Source: Alistipes sp. An66
GTDB lineage: Bacteria; Bacteroidota; Bacteroidia; Bacteroidales; Rikenellaceae
DNA: 64,000 nucleotides
Direction: 5' to 3'
Assembly (NCBI RefSeq): GCF_002161445.1
Contig: NZ_NFHT01000001.1
Location: 186,001 to 250,000, forward strand
Made by a program: the position numbers and the translations under genes. The notes beneath the pieces were generated by a model. The model did no database searches, had not been told where the DNA came from, and saw only the letters and a program-made list of their open reading frames with translations. Below, in pieces: positions 42,555 to 51,437 of this stretch (the stretch's first letter is position 1; each line of letters starts with the position of its first letter).

Positions 42555-44852
42555 ATGTTGCGTAAAATCGGCTCATTTGTGGTTTGGCTGCTGCTGGCCG
42601 CCGCTCCGGTTTCGGCCCGGAAGGTCGGGGTCGTGATGAGCGGAGGCGGTGCCAAGGGCCTTTACCATATCGGCGTGCTGGAAGCCCTGGAGGAGAACGG
42701 AATCCCGATCGACTGCGTGGCCGGGACCTCCATGGGCTCGATCATCGCCGCGATGTATGCCGCCGGCTACTCCCCTGCCGAGATGCGGGCCATCGTCTCC
42801 TCGGGAGTGGTCAAGGAGTGGGTGTCGGGGCGCATCGACCCCAACCGCTACATGAGCTACTACCGCCAGCTGGGGAGCAATCCCTCGTTTTTGAGCGTGC
42901 GGGCGAACCTCGGAAACCCCGCCGGCGAGCGTGTCAAGGTTCCGACGAACCTGATCTCCTCGACACAGGTCGATCTGGCTCTTACGGAGCTTTTTGCCCC
43001 GGCGACAGCCGCTGCACAGGGTGATTTCGACCGTCTGATGGTGCCGTTCCTCTGCGTGGCCAGCGACATGAATCACCGCCGTCCGGTGGTGATGCGCAGC
43101 GGCGATTTGAGTCTCGCGGTCCGCTCGTCGATGTCCATTCCGCTGGTATTCAAGCCTATGGCAATCGACTCGATGCTGCTTTACGACGGCGGCATCTACG
43201 ACAACTTCCCCTGGAAACCGCTGGACGCCGAATTCGCTCCGGATCTGATCGTCGGGTCGATCTGCACGGCCGGGAACACCCCGCCCAGCGAGGACAGCAA
43301 CCTCTTCGATCAGGCCTTCATGCTCGCCATGCAGGATACCGACTACACGCTTCCTGCGGAACGCAGCGTCACGATACGCCGCGCCGTGGGGGTCAACATG
43401 CTCGATTTCGACCAGGCCGAGGCGATCATGGATGCCGGATACGAGGATGCCATGGCCGTGATGCCGCAGCTGTTGGAGAAGGTGGGCGAGCGCCGCGATT
43501 CGACCTGGTATGCCGAACGCCGCCGTGCCTTCCGCGAGAAGTGCCCGGCGCTCTATTTCGACAATTACGAACTCGACGGCCTGAAGCCCGAACAGCGGGA
43601 TTACATCCGCGATTTCCTCCACATGGACCGCCGCACTCCGGGCGTCCAGCGCCCGATGCGCTTCCCCGAACTGCGCGACAACCTCTTCGAACTCCTTGCC
43701 GACGGGAATTTCACGATGGATTTCCCGCGCGTGCGTTACGATTCGGTCTCCGGACGCTACACCTTCGGGACCACCTTCGGAATCCGTCCCAGCTTCAAGA
43801 TCACCATCGGCGGGAACATCTCCTCGACAGCCTTCAACCAGGCCTATATCGGGATCGGATACCACTGGATCGGACGCGTGTCGCAGCATCTCGGGGCCGA
43901 TCTCTACCTCGGACCCCTCTATACATGGGGGGTCTTCGGCGGTCGCACGGACTTCTATGCCATCGAGCCGGTCTTCATCGACTACTCCTACAACTTCTCG
44001 GTGAGCAACTTCCGGCACGGCTATTTCGGCAACGTCACCCAGATCCGCAATGCCGAACAGGTCAAGAGCAGCGAGAGTTTCCTCTCCGTGGGGATCGGGA
44101 TGCCGCTGACCCACCGCAGCGTCTTCGTCCTGCGGGCCAACGGCGGACATGTCAACTACCGATATGATTCCGATGATTTCTTTGCCGACGATACCGACCA
44201 TTCGCGCTTCTCGTTCTTCGGGCTCCGGGCCGGGCTTGCGCGCAATACGCTCGACAAGTTCCTCTATCCGCGGCGCGGGTCGGAGCTCAACCTCTCGGCG
44301 ATCTTCGTCACCGGACGCGACAAATACAGCCCTTTCGATGCCGATGATTTCATTTCACGGGAGAATCGGCATTGGTTCGGGGGCCGCTTTACGTGGAACA
44401 AGTTCTTTGACATGCCGCGGTGCAGCTGGTTCTCGTTCGGCCTCAACGTCGATGCCGTCTATACGAACCATCCGTCGTTCCGCACCCCCACCGCAACGCT
44501 CATGTCGATGCCCGAGTATGCGCCGGTCTCCCATGCCCGGATGGTCTTCATGCCCGATTACCGGGCGAGCCGCTTCGTGGCCGGCGGCGTGATGCCGACC
44601 TTCGACCTGATGCCCGACTTCTTCTTCCGCACGGGTTTCTACGCCATGTTCCGGGAGAAGCGCGACTTCAATCCGCTGGGCGGTGCCGACGAACGCTGGC
44701 ACTACATCGCCGAGGCGTCGCTCGTCTACCACACGCCGATCGGCCCGGTGAGTCTTTCGCTGACGAAATACGATCTGAAAAACTGGAAGAACATGTATCT
44801 GACCTTCAATTTCGGATACGCAATCTTCGCTCCCAAGGGCACCTTTTATTGA
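42555..44852 (+). CDS. patatin-like phospholipase with outer-membrane barrel
   Basis: 765 residues. After a signal peptide the patatin domain begins (KVGVVMSGGGAKGLYHIGVL; oxyanion GGGxKG). The catalytic Ser is in CVAGTSMGSIIAAMYAAG (GTSMG, i.e. GxSxG) and the catalytic Asp in LLYDGGIYDNFPW (DGG). The C-terminal half (about 400-765) is strand-rich and ends in the barrel-like NFGYAIFAPKGTFY, resembling the PlpD or BamA-like fusion of secreted patatins. It likely hydrolyses lipids at or across the outer membrane. Confidence 0.93.
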   Translation: MLRKIGSFVVWLLLAAAPVSARKVGVVMSGGGAKGLYHIGVLEALEENGIPIDCVAGTSMGSIIAAMYAAGYSPAEMRAIVSSGVVKEWVSGRIDPNRYMSYYRQLGSNPSFLSVRANLGNPAGERVKVPTNLISSTQVDLALTELFAPATAAAQGDFDRLMVPFLCVASDMNHRRPVVMRSGDLSLAVRSSMSIPLVFKPMAIDSMLLYDGGIYDNFPWKPLDAEFAPDLIVGSICTAGNTPPSEDSNLFDQAFMLAMQDTDYTLPAERSVTIRRAVGVNMLDFDQAEAIMDAGYEDAMAVMPQLLEKVGERRDSTWYAERRRAFREKCPALYFDNYELDGLKPEQRDYIRDFLHMDRRTPGVQRPMRFPELRDNLFELLADGNFTMDFPRVRYDSVSGRYTFGTTFGIRPSFKITIGGNISSTAFNQAYIGIGYHWIGRVSQHLGADLYLGPLYTWGVFGGRTDFYAIEPVFIDYSYNFSVSNFRHGYFGNVTQIRNAEQVKSSESFLSVGIGMPLTHRSVFVLRANGGHVNYRYDSDDFFADDTDHSRFSFFGLRAGLARNTLDKFLYPRRGSELNLSAIFVTGRDKYSPFDADDFISRENRHWFGGRFTWNKFFDMPRCSWFSFGLNVDAVYTNHPSFRTPTATLMSMPEYAPVSHARMVFMPDYRASRFVAGGVMPTFDLMPDFFFRTGFYAMFREKRDFNPLGGADERWHYIAEASLVYHTPIGPVSLSLTKYDLKNWKNMYLTFNFGYAIFAPKGTFY

Positions 44853-44888
44853 TCTTTTTTCTTGGACCGTATTCTGTTGCCGCTGCTG

Positions 44889-45021
44889 GACAGTCTCTCG
44901 GTGTCGGACCGCTTTCCCGCTTTCGGAAGAGATTTTCGGCTCCGGAACATTTTCTTGGATTAGGACCCGATAGTCTTTCGATGCTGGACCGCTTTTCCGC
45001 TTTCGGAAGAGATTTTCGGCT
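44889..45021. repeat. 53-nt direct repeats in the spacer before the M13 peptidase
   Basis: 44889-44941 and 44969-45021 share GGACCGCTTT and CTTTCGGAAGAGATTTTCGG with a few mismatches, at 80-nt spacing. A third, partial copy (CTTTCGGAAGAGA) lies at 45241-45253. The whole spacer 44853-45411 contains no gene I can support. Confidence 0.75.
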
Positions 45022-45096
45022 TTATTGCATGGATTTTGATTCGGGCAGCACGACCGCGTAAGTAATCCGTAAGCGCAAACGTGCAACTTTCTGATG

Positions 45097-45145
45097 GCCT
45101 GCCGACTTCCCGGGCCCACTCGCAAGCCCGGGAGGTCGGGCAGGC
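45097..45145 (+). other. large stem-loop in the same spacer
   Basis: Arms 45097-45115 and 45126-45145 pair over 19 bp with one wobble and one bulge (GCCTGCCGACTTCCCGGGC on the left), followed by a T-rich TGTTTCTTTG. A second 8-bp stem (GTATCTCG/CGAGATAC) lies at 45177-45198. It could be a terminator for the patatin gene, part of a small RNA, or a dispersed intergenic repeat. Confidence 0.6.
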
Positions 45146-45330
45146 TGTTTCTTTGCTGTAACGCGATGCCAGTGAAGTATCTCGCCGCAACGAGATACGA
45201 AACGTTATGATTTGCACGTGCGTGTATTGTGTTGGCTTTGCTTTCGGAAGAGACTTCCGGCTCCGAGACTTTATGCGGATCCGGTCCTTTCGGGCTGTCG
45301 GACGTCTTACGGGCCCCTCACCCCCCCCCA

Positions 45331-45370
45331 CGAAAAAACCGCCCGAAACTCGTTCGGACGGCTTTTTCGT
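45331..45370 (-). terminator. terminator of the M13 peptidase gene
   Basis: Long stem (45330-45347 with 45353-45370) with ACGAAAAA and TTTTTCGT ends, beside a C9 run at 45321-45329 on the plus strand. Confidence 0.8.
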
Positions 45371-45411
45371 GAAGGGGTTGCCGCGGGGCTGCCCCTCTTC
45401 TTTTTGGGCGG

Positions 45412-47448
45412 TTACCAGATGATCACGCGCTCCTCCTCGGGCATGAACATCGCTCCGTCGGTGATGCCGAAGGCATCGTAGAAGTCCTGAATGTTGCGCA
45501 GCGTGGCATTCACGCGCCATTTGCCCAGCGAGTGCACGTCAAGCTTCGTCAGACGCGCGATCTCCTCGTCGCGGATGTTCTGTGCCCAGAGCGTCGCATA
45601 AGCCAGGTAGAAGCGCTGTGCGTCGGTGAATCCGTCGATCGGCGCCGGAGCCTCCTTGCCTTCGAGCGAGTTCCGGTAGGCCGTATAGGCTACGCGCAGA
45701 CCGCCCTGGTCGGCGATGTTCTCGCCCAGGCACAGCGCACCGTTGGCATGCAGTGCCGGCTGATCACCCTTGGCCGGAAGCACCTCGATGGCGTCGAACT
45801 GCTTGACCAGAATGTCGGTCTTCGCCTGGAAGGCCGCAGCATCCTCGTCCGTCCACCAGTTGTTCATGTTGCCGTCCTTGTCGAACTGGCGGCCCTGGTC
45901 GTCGAAGCCGTGGGTCATCTCGTGACCGATCACCACGCCAATGGCGCCGTAGTTCACCGCATCGTCGGCATCCGGGTTGTAGAACGGCGGTTGCAGAATG
46001 GCGGCCGGGAAGCAGATTTCGTTGGTCGTCGGGTTGTAGTAGGCGTTCACCGTCTGCGGCGTCATGCCCCATTCCTCCCGGTCGACCGGTTTGCCGTACT
46101 TGTCGAGGTTGTCCTTCGTGGCCCACACGCTGGCGTCACGCAGGTTCTTGTAGTAGCTCTTCGCCGGGTCGATCGTCAGCGTCGAGTAGTCCTTCCACTT
46201 GTCCGGGTAGCCGATCTTCACGGTGAACGAGGACAGTTTCTCCTGTGCCTTGGCCTTCGTGGCGTCCGACATCCAGTCGAGGGCGGCGATGTGCTGCGAA
46301 AGCGACGTTTGCAGGTTCTTCACCAGTTCGGTCATGCGCTGCTTGTCCTTCTCGGGGAAGTACTTCGCCACGTACATCTCGCCCACGGCCTCGCCCAGGA
46401 GTCCGTTGGGTACCGACATGGCACGTTTCCAGCGGGGTTTCTGCTCCTGCTGGCCCGACATCGTGCGGCCGTAGAACTCGAACGATGCCGTCTGGAAGTC
46501 GTCGCTCAGCGACGAGGCGCCGCCGTTGATGATTTGTGCCGCGAGGTAGTGGCGGATCTTGTCGAGCGGAAGGGTCTTGAAGAGCTGGTTGACACGCTCC
46601 ATGACGCGCTTCTGCTGGACGATCATGCGGTCGGCATCGGCCAGACCCATCCCTTCGAAGTAGACATCCCAGTCGATGGCGTCGTAGGCTTTGGCGAATT
46701 CCGCGCGCGTCATCGGGTTGTACTGCGCGGGGATGTCGCGCTGCTCGACGTTCGAGAAGAAGACCTCGGCCAGCGAGTCCTCTACTTCGAGGGCGTCGGC
46801 GGCGGCCTGTGCGGCTGCGGCCTCGTCATAGCCGGCGAGGGTGAAGATCCGCACCAGGTAATTCTTGTAGGCCTCCTTGATCGGGGCGTTTTCCGGATCC
46901 ACGTAGTAGTCGCGGTCGCCCATCGAGATTCCCGACTGACCCACGTAGAGCGTGTTGACGTTGCTGTCCATCAGGTCGGCCATCACGCCGATGCCGAAGA
47001 ACGGGTTGGCCAGCGCCATGTGGATTTTGGCCAGCACTTCGGGAAGCTGTGACCGGTCGACGAGCCCCTCGACGAGTTGCAGGTCGGCGGCCAGCGGCGC
47101 GGCGCCCTCGGCGTTCAGACGCACCGAGTCGAGCCCCATCTTGTAGAGGTCCGAGATCTTCTGCTCGACGCTCCCCGGAGCGGCTTCGAGCTTGGTCATC
47201 TCCTGGAAGAGGGCGTTGATTCGTTTTTCGTTGTTTTCGCGCAGCACGTCGAAGGATCCGTAGCGCGAGAATTCGGGTTTCAGCGGGTTGTTTTTCTGCC
47301 AGCCGCCCGTGGCATACTGGTAGAAGTCGGCGTTCGGCGCTACCGACAGGTCGAAGTTCGAGAGGTCGATGGCCGGGGTTTTCGGTTGGTTGTTTTGACA
47401 GGATGCCATACAGGCCACGGTTGCTGCTAAAAGAAAGATACGTTTCAT
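45412..47448 (-). CDS. pepO: M13 family zinc metallopeptidase lipoprotein
   Basis: 678 residues, usual length for neprilysin-like M13 enzymes. Lipoprotein signal with lipobox MASC, so it is anchored in the envelope. The catalytic HExxH is in VIGHEMTHGFDDQGRQ, the third zinc ligand Glu in GENIADQGG, and the substrate-binding NAYYNP block (VNAYYNPTTNEICFPA) is present. It ends in EERVIIW, the typical Trp ending. It degrades peptides outside the cytoplasm, in line with the S46 peptidase at 30 kb. Confidence 0.95.
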   Translation of the reverse strand: MKRIFLLAATVACMASCQNNQPKTPAIDLSNFDLSVAPNADFYQYATGGWQKNNPLKPEFSRYGSFDVLRENNEKRINALFQEMTKLEAAPGSVEQKISDLYKMGLDSVRLNAEGAAPLAADLQLVEGLVDRSQLPEVLAKIHMALANPFFGIGVMADLMDSNVNTLYVGQSGISMGDRDYYVDPENAPIKEAYKNYLVRIFTLAGYDEAAAAQAAADALEVEDSLAEVFFSNVEQRDIPAQYNPMTRAEFAKAYDAIDWDVYFEGMGLADADRMIVQQKRVMERVNQLFKTLPLDKIRHYLAAQIINGGASSLSDDFQTASFEFYGRTMSGQQEQKPRWKRAMSVPNGLLGEAVGEMYVAKYFPEKDKQRMTELVKNLQTSLSQHIAALDWMSDATKAKAQEKLSSFTVKIGYPDKWKDYSTLTIDPAKSYYKNLRDASVWATKDNLDKYGKPVDREEWGMTPQTVNAYYNPTTNEICFPAAILQPPFYNPDADDAVNYGAIGVVIGHEMTHGFDDQGRQFDKDGNMNNWWTDEDAAAFQAKTDILVKQFDAIEVLPAKGDQPALHANGALCLGENIADQGGLRVAYTAYRNSLEGKEAPAPIDGFTDAQRFYLAYATLWAQNIRDEEIARLTKLDVHSLGKWRVNATLRNIQDFYDAFGITDGAMFMPEEERVIIW

Positions 47449-47535
47449 GACGTTCGGGTTTTTATGGGAAGCGGAGATCCCCGGAGTCCCGGAAATCTCC
47501 GCTTCGGAAAAGGATTGTGCGATCGCTCCGTCGGT

Positions 47536-48798
47536 TTATTCGCGGATGGCGTCTACGCCGGGCAGCGTGCCGAATTCGATGTATTCAAGCAGGGCGCCGC
47601 CGCCGGTCGAAATGTAGGAAACCTGGTCGGCGAGTCCGAACTTGTTGATGCAGGCCACCGAGTCGCCGCCGCCGATGAGCGAGTAGGCGCCCTTCTTCGT
47701 GGCCTCGGCGATGGCCAGCGCCACCTCCTTCGAACCGGTTGCGAACTTGTCGATCTCGAAGACGCCCACGGGGCCGTTCCACAGAATGGTCTTGCAGCCG
47801 AGGATGTGCTCGCGGAAGATCTTCTTGCCCTCATCGGCGATGTCGACACCCTCCCATCCGTCGGGGATGTTGTTGGCCGGGGCCGTCGAGGTGTTGGCGT
47901 CGGCCGAGAAGGCGTCGGCGATCAGTGCGTCGGGCGACATCACCAGCTGTACGCCCTTCTGCTTGGCCAGTTCGAGGATTTCGAGCGCCACGGGGAACAT
48001 GTCGGGCTCGCAGATCGAACCGCCGACCTTGCCGCCCTGGGCTGCGGCGAAGGTGTAGGTCATGCCGCCGCCGATGACGATCGAGTCGACCTTCTCGATG
48101 AGCGACTTGATGACGCCGATCTTCGTCGAGACCTTCGAACCGCCGATGATGGCGCAGAACGGATGCTGCGGAGCCTCCATGAGCGACGAGATGGCCTTGA
48201 CCTCCTTCTCCATCAGGTAGCCGAACATCTTGTCGTTGGGGAAGTGCTTGGCGATCAGATAGGTCGAAGCGTGCTTGCGGTGTGCCGTGCCGAAAGCGTC
48301 GTTGATGTAGCAGTCGGCATACGAAGCGAGTTTCTTGACGAACTCCTTCTGCGGGCCCTCTTTCAGGGCCTTCTTGGCGGCGTCCTTCTCCTCCTTGGTG
48401 GCGTCTTCGGCCAGACCGCGGGGTTTGCCCTCCTCCTCGGCGTAGAAACGCAGGTTTTCGAGCAGAACCACCTCGCCGGGTTTGATGTTCTTGCACATCT
48501 CGGCAGCCTTTTCGCCCATGCAGTCGCCGGCGAACTGAACCTTCACGCCGAGGTTCTTCTCGATGGCCGGGATGATCTGTTCGAGCGAATATTTGGGATC
48601 GGGATTCTTCTTCGGACGTCCCATGTGCGACATGAGGATCACCGCTCCGCCCTCGGCGAGCACCTTCTTGACGGTGGGCATCGCGGCGCGGATGCGCGTG
48701 TCGTCGGTCACTTCGCCCTTTTCGTTCAGGGGCACGTTGAAATCCACGCGGATGATCGCGCGTTTGCCTTTGAAATCGTAGTTGTCGATCGAAATCAT
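47536..48798 (-). CDS. pgk: phosphoglycerate kinase
   Basis: 420 residues. Glycolytic enzyme that transfers phosphate between 1,3-bisphosphoglycerate and ADP. Blocks: [14 protein letters not shown] (PGK signature), [54 protein letters not shown] and [17 protein letters not shown] 48798 gives the correct beginning; 20 further upstream codons lie over an AT-rich promoter-like stretch (TAAATTTG on the minus strand, 48863-48856). A possible stem (GCGGAGAT/ATCTCCGC, 47471-47502) lies downstream. Confidence 0.97.
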   Translation of the reverse strand: MISIDNYDFKGKRAIIRVDFNVPLNEKGEVTDDTRIRAAMPTVKKVLAEGGAVILMSHMGRPKKNPDPKYSLEQIIPAIEKNLGVKVQFAGDCMGEKAAEMCKNIKPGEVVLLENLRFYAEEEGKPRGLAEDATKEEKDAAKKALKEGPQKEFVKKLASYADCYINDAFGTAHRKHASTYLIAKHFPNDKMFGYLMEKEVKAISSLMEAPQHPFCAIIGGSKVSTKIGVIKSLIEKVDSIVIGGGMTYTFAAAQGGKVGGSICEPDMFPVALEILELAKQKGVQLVMSPDALIADAFSADANTSTAPANNIPDGWEGVDIADEGKKIFREHILGCKTILWNGPVGVFEIDKFATGSKEVALAIAEATKKGAYSLIGGGDSVACINKFGLADQVSYISTGGGALLEYIEFGTLPGVDAIRE

Positions 48799-48963
48799 AG
48801 CTCTTTGAGATTTAAGTATTTTGTAGAAATTTTTTCGCGAATTCCGTATCGGCGGCAAATTTACGAAAAATTTTCAGCAAATCTGTTATTCCGATAACAG
48901 AAAAATGAGTTTCCTTCCCGGACGTCTTCCGGATGCGGGCTTCCCGATCTTCGGGAACGGCGG

Positions 48964-50292
48964 TCAATATTTGTACCGAACCCACTTGAAGAGCTCTTTC
49001 AGGGTGGGTTTCTTGCCGTACATGAAGATGCCCACGCGGTAGATCTTGGCCGCGAACCAGACCATCGCCACGAACGAGGCGTAGAGCACCGCGAGCGAGA
49101 GGAGGATCTCCCACAGCGGGATGTCGTAGGGGATGCGGGCCATCATCACCACGGGCGACGTGAAGGGGATGATCGAGAACCAGAAGGCCATCGGCGAGTT
49201 GGGGTCCTTGATCACGGCCAGCATCATCAGCAGGGCGAGGATGATCGGCAGCGTGATGGGCATCTGCAACTGCGAGGCGTCCTGGACGTTGTCGACGGCC
49301 GAGCCCACGGCGGCGAACATCGCCGAATAGAGCAGGTATCCGCCGAAGACGAACAACAGCAGGCAGCCGAAGATTTTGAGGACGTATCCCAGATCGGTCA
49401 TGGCGGCCACGGCCTGCAACAGCTCGGGATCCATGCCGCTCATGGCTGCGGCGTCGGGCATGCCCTGCTGCATGGCCTGGACGCCGGCCATCGTGTCGGC
49501 AGGCATCAGGTGGGGCATGACGACCCCGCCGGCGAGGACGATCAGCACGCCCCAGATGAGGATCTGCACCACGGCGACGGCCGCCACGCCGAGGATCTTC
49601 CCGAGCATCAGGTCGAACGGACGCACCGACGAGACCATCACTTCCAGCACGCGGTTGTTCTTCTCCTCGATCACCGACTGCATGACCATCGAGCCGTAGA
49701 TGAGCAGGAACATGTAGAGCACGAATCCGAGGATGTAGCCGAGGACCGTGGCGACGCCCGACGACTGGGCCTGGGTCTCCTCCTCCTGCGACTTGTCGTT
49801 GCGGAAGGTCTGCATCGTGACCGTGGTCTTCACTTCGGAGAGGATCCGGTCGAGGTCCTCGATGTCGTAGGCTTTGAGTTTCTCGGCTTCGAGGATCTTC
49901 CCGATCTGGCCCGTGATGTTGTTCTCGACGGAGAGCGACGTCGACGCATTGGCATAGAGCCGCACGTTCGAGGGGTTTTCGAGGATGTCCCGCCCGATGT
50001 AGAGCACGCCGAAGCGGTCGGTCAGCTCCCTGCGGGCCTTGTCGGTCGTCAGGTCGGTGGTCTCGAAGCGGATCTCCTCGTCGCTTTCGAGCCGCGGGGC
50101 CACCAGGCCGCTCTCGTCGATCACGGCGATCGCCTTCTGCTCGCCGCGTGAATACTCCATGATGAGCGCCGGGGCGGCCATCAGGGCGATCATCATCACG
50201 GGCATGAGGATCGTGCTGATGATGAAGGATTTTTTGCGTACGCGTTCGTTGAATTCGCGCTGGATGATGATGGGTATGTTGGATCTTGCCAT
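48964..50292 (-). CDS. natB: ABC-2 type transporter permease (NatB-like)
   Basis: 442 residues. N-terminal membrane segment (SFIISTILMPVMMIALMAAPAL), a long extracytoplasmic domain (about 50-185), then five more membrane segments including GYILGFVLYMFLLIYGSMVM and VVQILIWGVLIVLAGGV, and the block QSVIEEKNNRVLEVMVSSVRPFDLMLGKI typical of NatB/ABC-2 exporters. An insertion rich in Met (about 258-300) sits between segments. It pairs with the ATPase gene 28 nt upstream; likely exports sodium ions, drugs or another small molecule, but the substrate is unknown. Confidence 0.92.
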   Translation of the reverse strand: MARSNIPIIIQREFNERVRKKSFIISTILMPVMMIALMAAPALIMEYSRGEQKAIAVIDESGLVAPRLESDEEIRFETTDLTTDKARRELTDRFGVLYIGRDILENPSNVRLYANASTSLSVENNITGQIGKILEAEKLKAYDIEDLDRILSEVKTTVTMQTFRNDKSQEEETQAQSSGVATVLGYILGFVLYMFLLIYGSMVMQSVIEEKNNRVLEVMVSSVRPFDLMLGKILGVAAVAVVQILIWGVLIVLAGGVVMPHLMPADTMAGVQAMQQGMPDAAAMSGMDPELLQAVAAMTDLGYVLKIFGCLLLFVFGGYLLYSAMFAAVGSAVDNVQDASQLQMPITLPIILALLMMLAVIKDPNSPMAFWFSIIPFTSPVVMMARIPYDIPLWEILLSLAVLYASFVAMVWFAAKIYRVGIFMYGKKPTLKELFKWVRYKY

Positions 50293-50320
50293 GGCTTTTG
50301 GGGATGAAGGGTTCCTGTTG

Positions 50321-51244
50321 TCAGAGTTTTCCGTTTACGGCCCTGATGAAGATGTCGTTCATCGAGGGGATGATCTCTCGGAACGAACGCAGTTCGACCG
50401 CCTCGTTCACGGCCGCGATTACGGCGCGGACCTCACCGTCGCCGGGGACATGGAGTTTCAGGGTCCGGTAGGCGGACTCCTCCTCGGCCCCTTCGAGGAT
50501 CTCGCAGCGGCCCGCGACGGCACGCCGCAGGGCCTCTTCATCGCCGCGGTAGGCCACCTCGAAGATGTTGGCGCCGTGACGGCGGCGGATGTCGTCGACA
50601 CGTCCCGAGAGGATGTTCCGCGACTTGTTGATCAGCGTGATGTGGTCGCAGATCTCCTCCACCGACGACATGTTGTGCGTCGAGAAGATCACCGTGGCGC
50701 CCTTGTCGCGCAGGGCCAGGATCTCCTCTTTCAGGAGGTTGGCGTTGATGGGGTCGAAGCCCGAGAAGGGCTCGTCGAAGATCAGCAGACGCGGTTCGTG
50801 CAGCACCGTGACGATGAACTGCACCTTCTGGGCCATGCCCTTCGAGAGCTCCTCGACCTTCTTGTCCCACCAGCTCTGGATGCCGAACTTCTCGAACCAG
50901 GTTTTCAGCCGGGCCGTGGCGTCGCGCCGCGAAAGCCCTTTGAGGCGGGCGAAGAAGAGGGCCTGTTCGCCGACCTTCATCTTCTTGTAGAGTCCGCGCT
51001 CCTCGGGCAGGTAGCCGATGCGGTAGACATCCTCGGGGGCGATTTCCCGGCCGTCGAAGAGCACGCGGCCGCTGTCGGGAGCCGTGATGCGGTTGATGAT
51101 GCGGATGAGGGTTGTTTTTCCGGCTCCGTTGGGCCCGAGCAGGCCGTATACCGAGCCTTCGGGGATGGCGAGCGAGACGTCGTCGAGCGCCGTGTGCGCC
51201 GCGTAGCGTTTGGTGACGTGCTCCGCCGTGAGCAAATCCTTCAT
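50321..51244 (-). CDS. natA: ABC transporter ATP-binding protein (NatA-like)
   Basis: 307 residues. Intact ABC motifs: Walker A LLGPNGAGKTTLIRII, signature ELSKGMAQKVQF (LSKGM variant of LSGGQ, common in NatA/CcmA-type), Walker B RLLIFDEPFSGFDP, H-loop VIFSTHNM. A C-terminal regulatory extension of about 80 residues follows. First gene of a two-gene operon with the permease. Its promoter (51277-51306) carries the 22-nt palindrome that is also in front of sppA. Confidence 0.95.
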   Translation of the reverse strand: MKDLLTAEHVTKRYAAHTALDDVSLAIPEGSVYGLLGPNGAGKTTLIRIINRITAPDSGRVLFDGREIAPEDVYRIGYLPEERGLYKKMKVGEQALFFARLKGLSRRDATARLKTWFEKFGIQSWWDKKVEELSKGMAQKVQFIVTVLHEPRLLIFDEPFSGFDPINANLLKEEILALRDKGATVIFSTHNMSSVEEICDHITLINKSRNILSGRVDDIRRRHGANIFEVAYRGDEEALRRAVAGRCEILEGAEEESAYRTLKLHVPGDGEVRAVIAAVNEAVELRSFREIIPSMNDIFIRAVNGKL

Positions 51245-51276
51245 GATGGTTGAGATTTTTCGGATCGTTACAGCCG

Positions 51277-51306
51277 CAAATATAGAAACAAATTGTGAAT
51301 ATCAAA
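51277..51306 (-). promoter_or_regulatory. natAB promoter (TTTG-N18-TATATTTG)
   Basis: Minus strand TTTG 51306-51303, 18 nt, TATATTTG 51284-51277. Same boxes and spacing as the sppA promoter. Confidence 0.75.
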
Positions 51307-51310
51307 AAAT

Positions 51311-51332
51311 ATTTATCGTTTTTCGATAAAAT
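51311..51332. promoter_or_regulatory. 22-nt palindromic operator, copy 2 (natAB)
   Basis: Identical over 22 nt to 27105-27126 (core TTATCG-N5-CGATAA) and again 4 nt upstream of the -33 box. Confidence 0.65.
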
Positions 51333-51424
51333 TTTAATCCCCCTGTCATCCCTTTTCCGACGGACGGGACGACGGACGGCAGCGTGTCGTCCGTCGGAGA
51401 GTTGTCCATCCGCGGAACTTTCGC

Positions 51425-51432
51425 TATCTTTG
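51425..51432 (+). promoter_or_regulatory. -7 box TATCTTTG of the kinase gene
   Basis: Ends 5 nt before the GTG at 51438. It makes the upstream ATG 51384 an unlikely start, because transcription would begin after it. Confidence 0.5.
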
Positions 51433-51437
51433 GCGCT

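Noticed and set aside
44960..45520. 186-residue minus-strand frame across the repeat-rich spacer
   Set aside because: It runs through hairpins, the 53-nt repeats, the M13 peptidase terminator and into that gene; the peptide is made of repeat translations.
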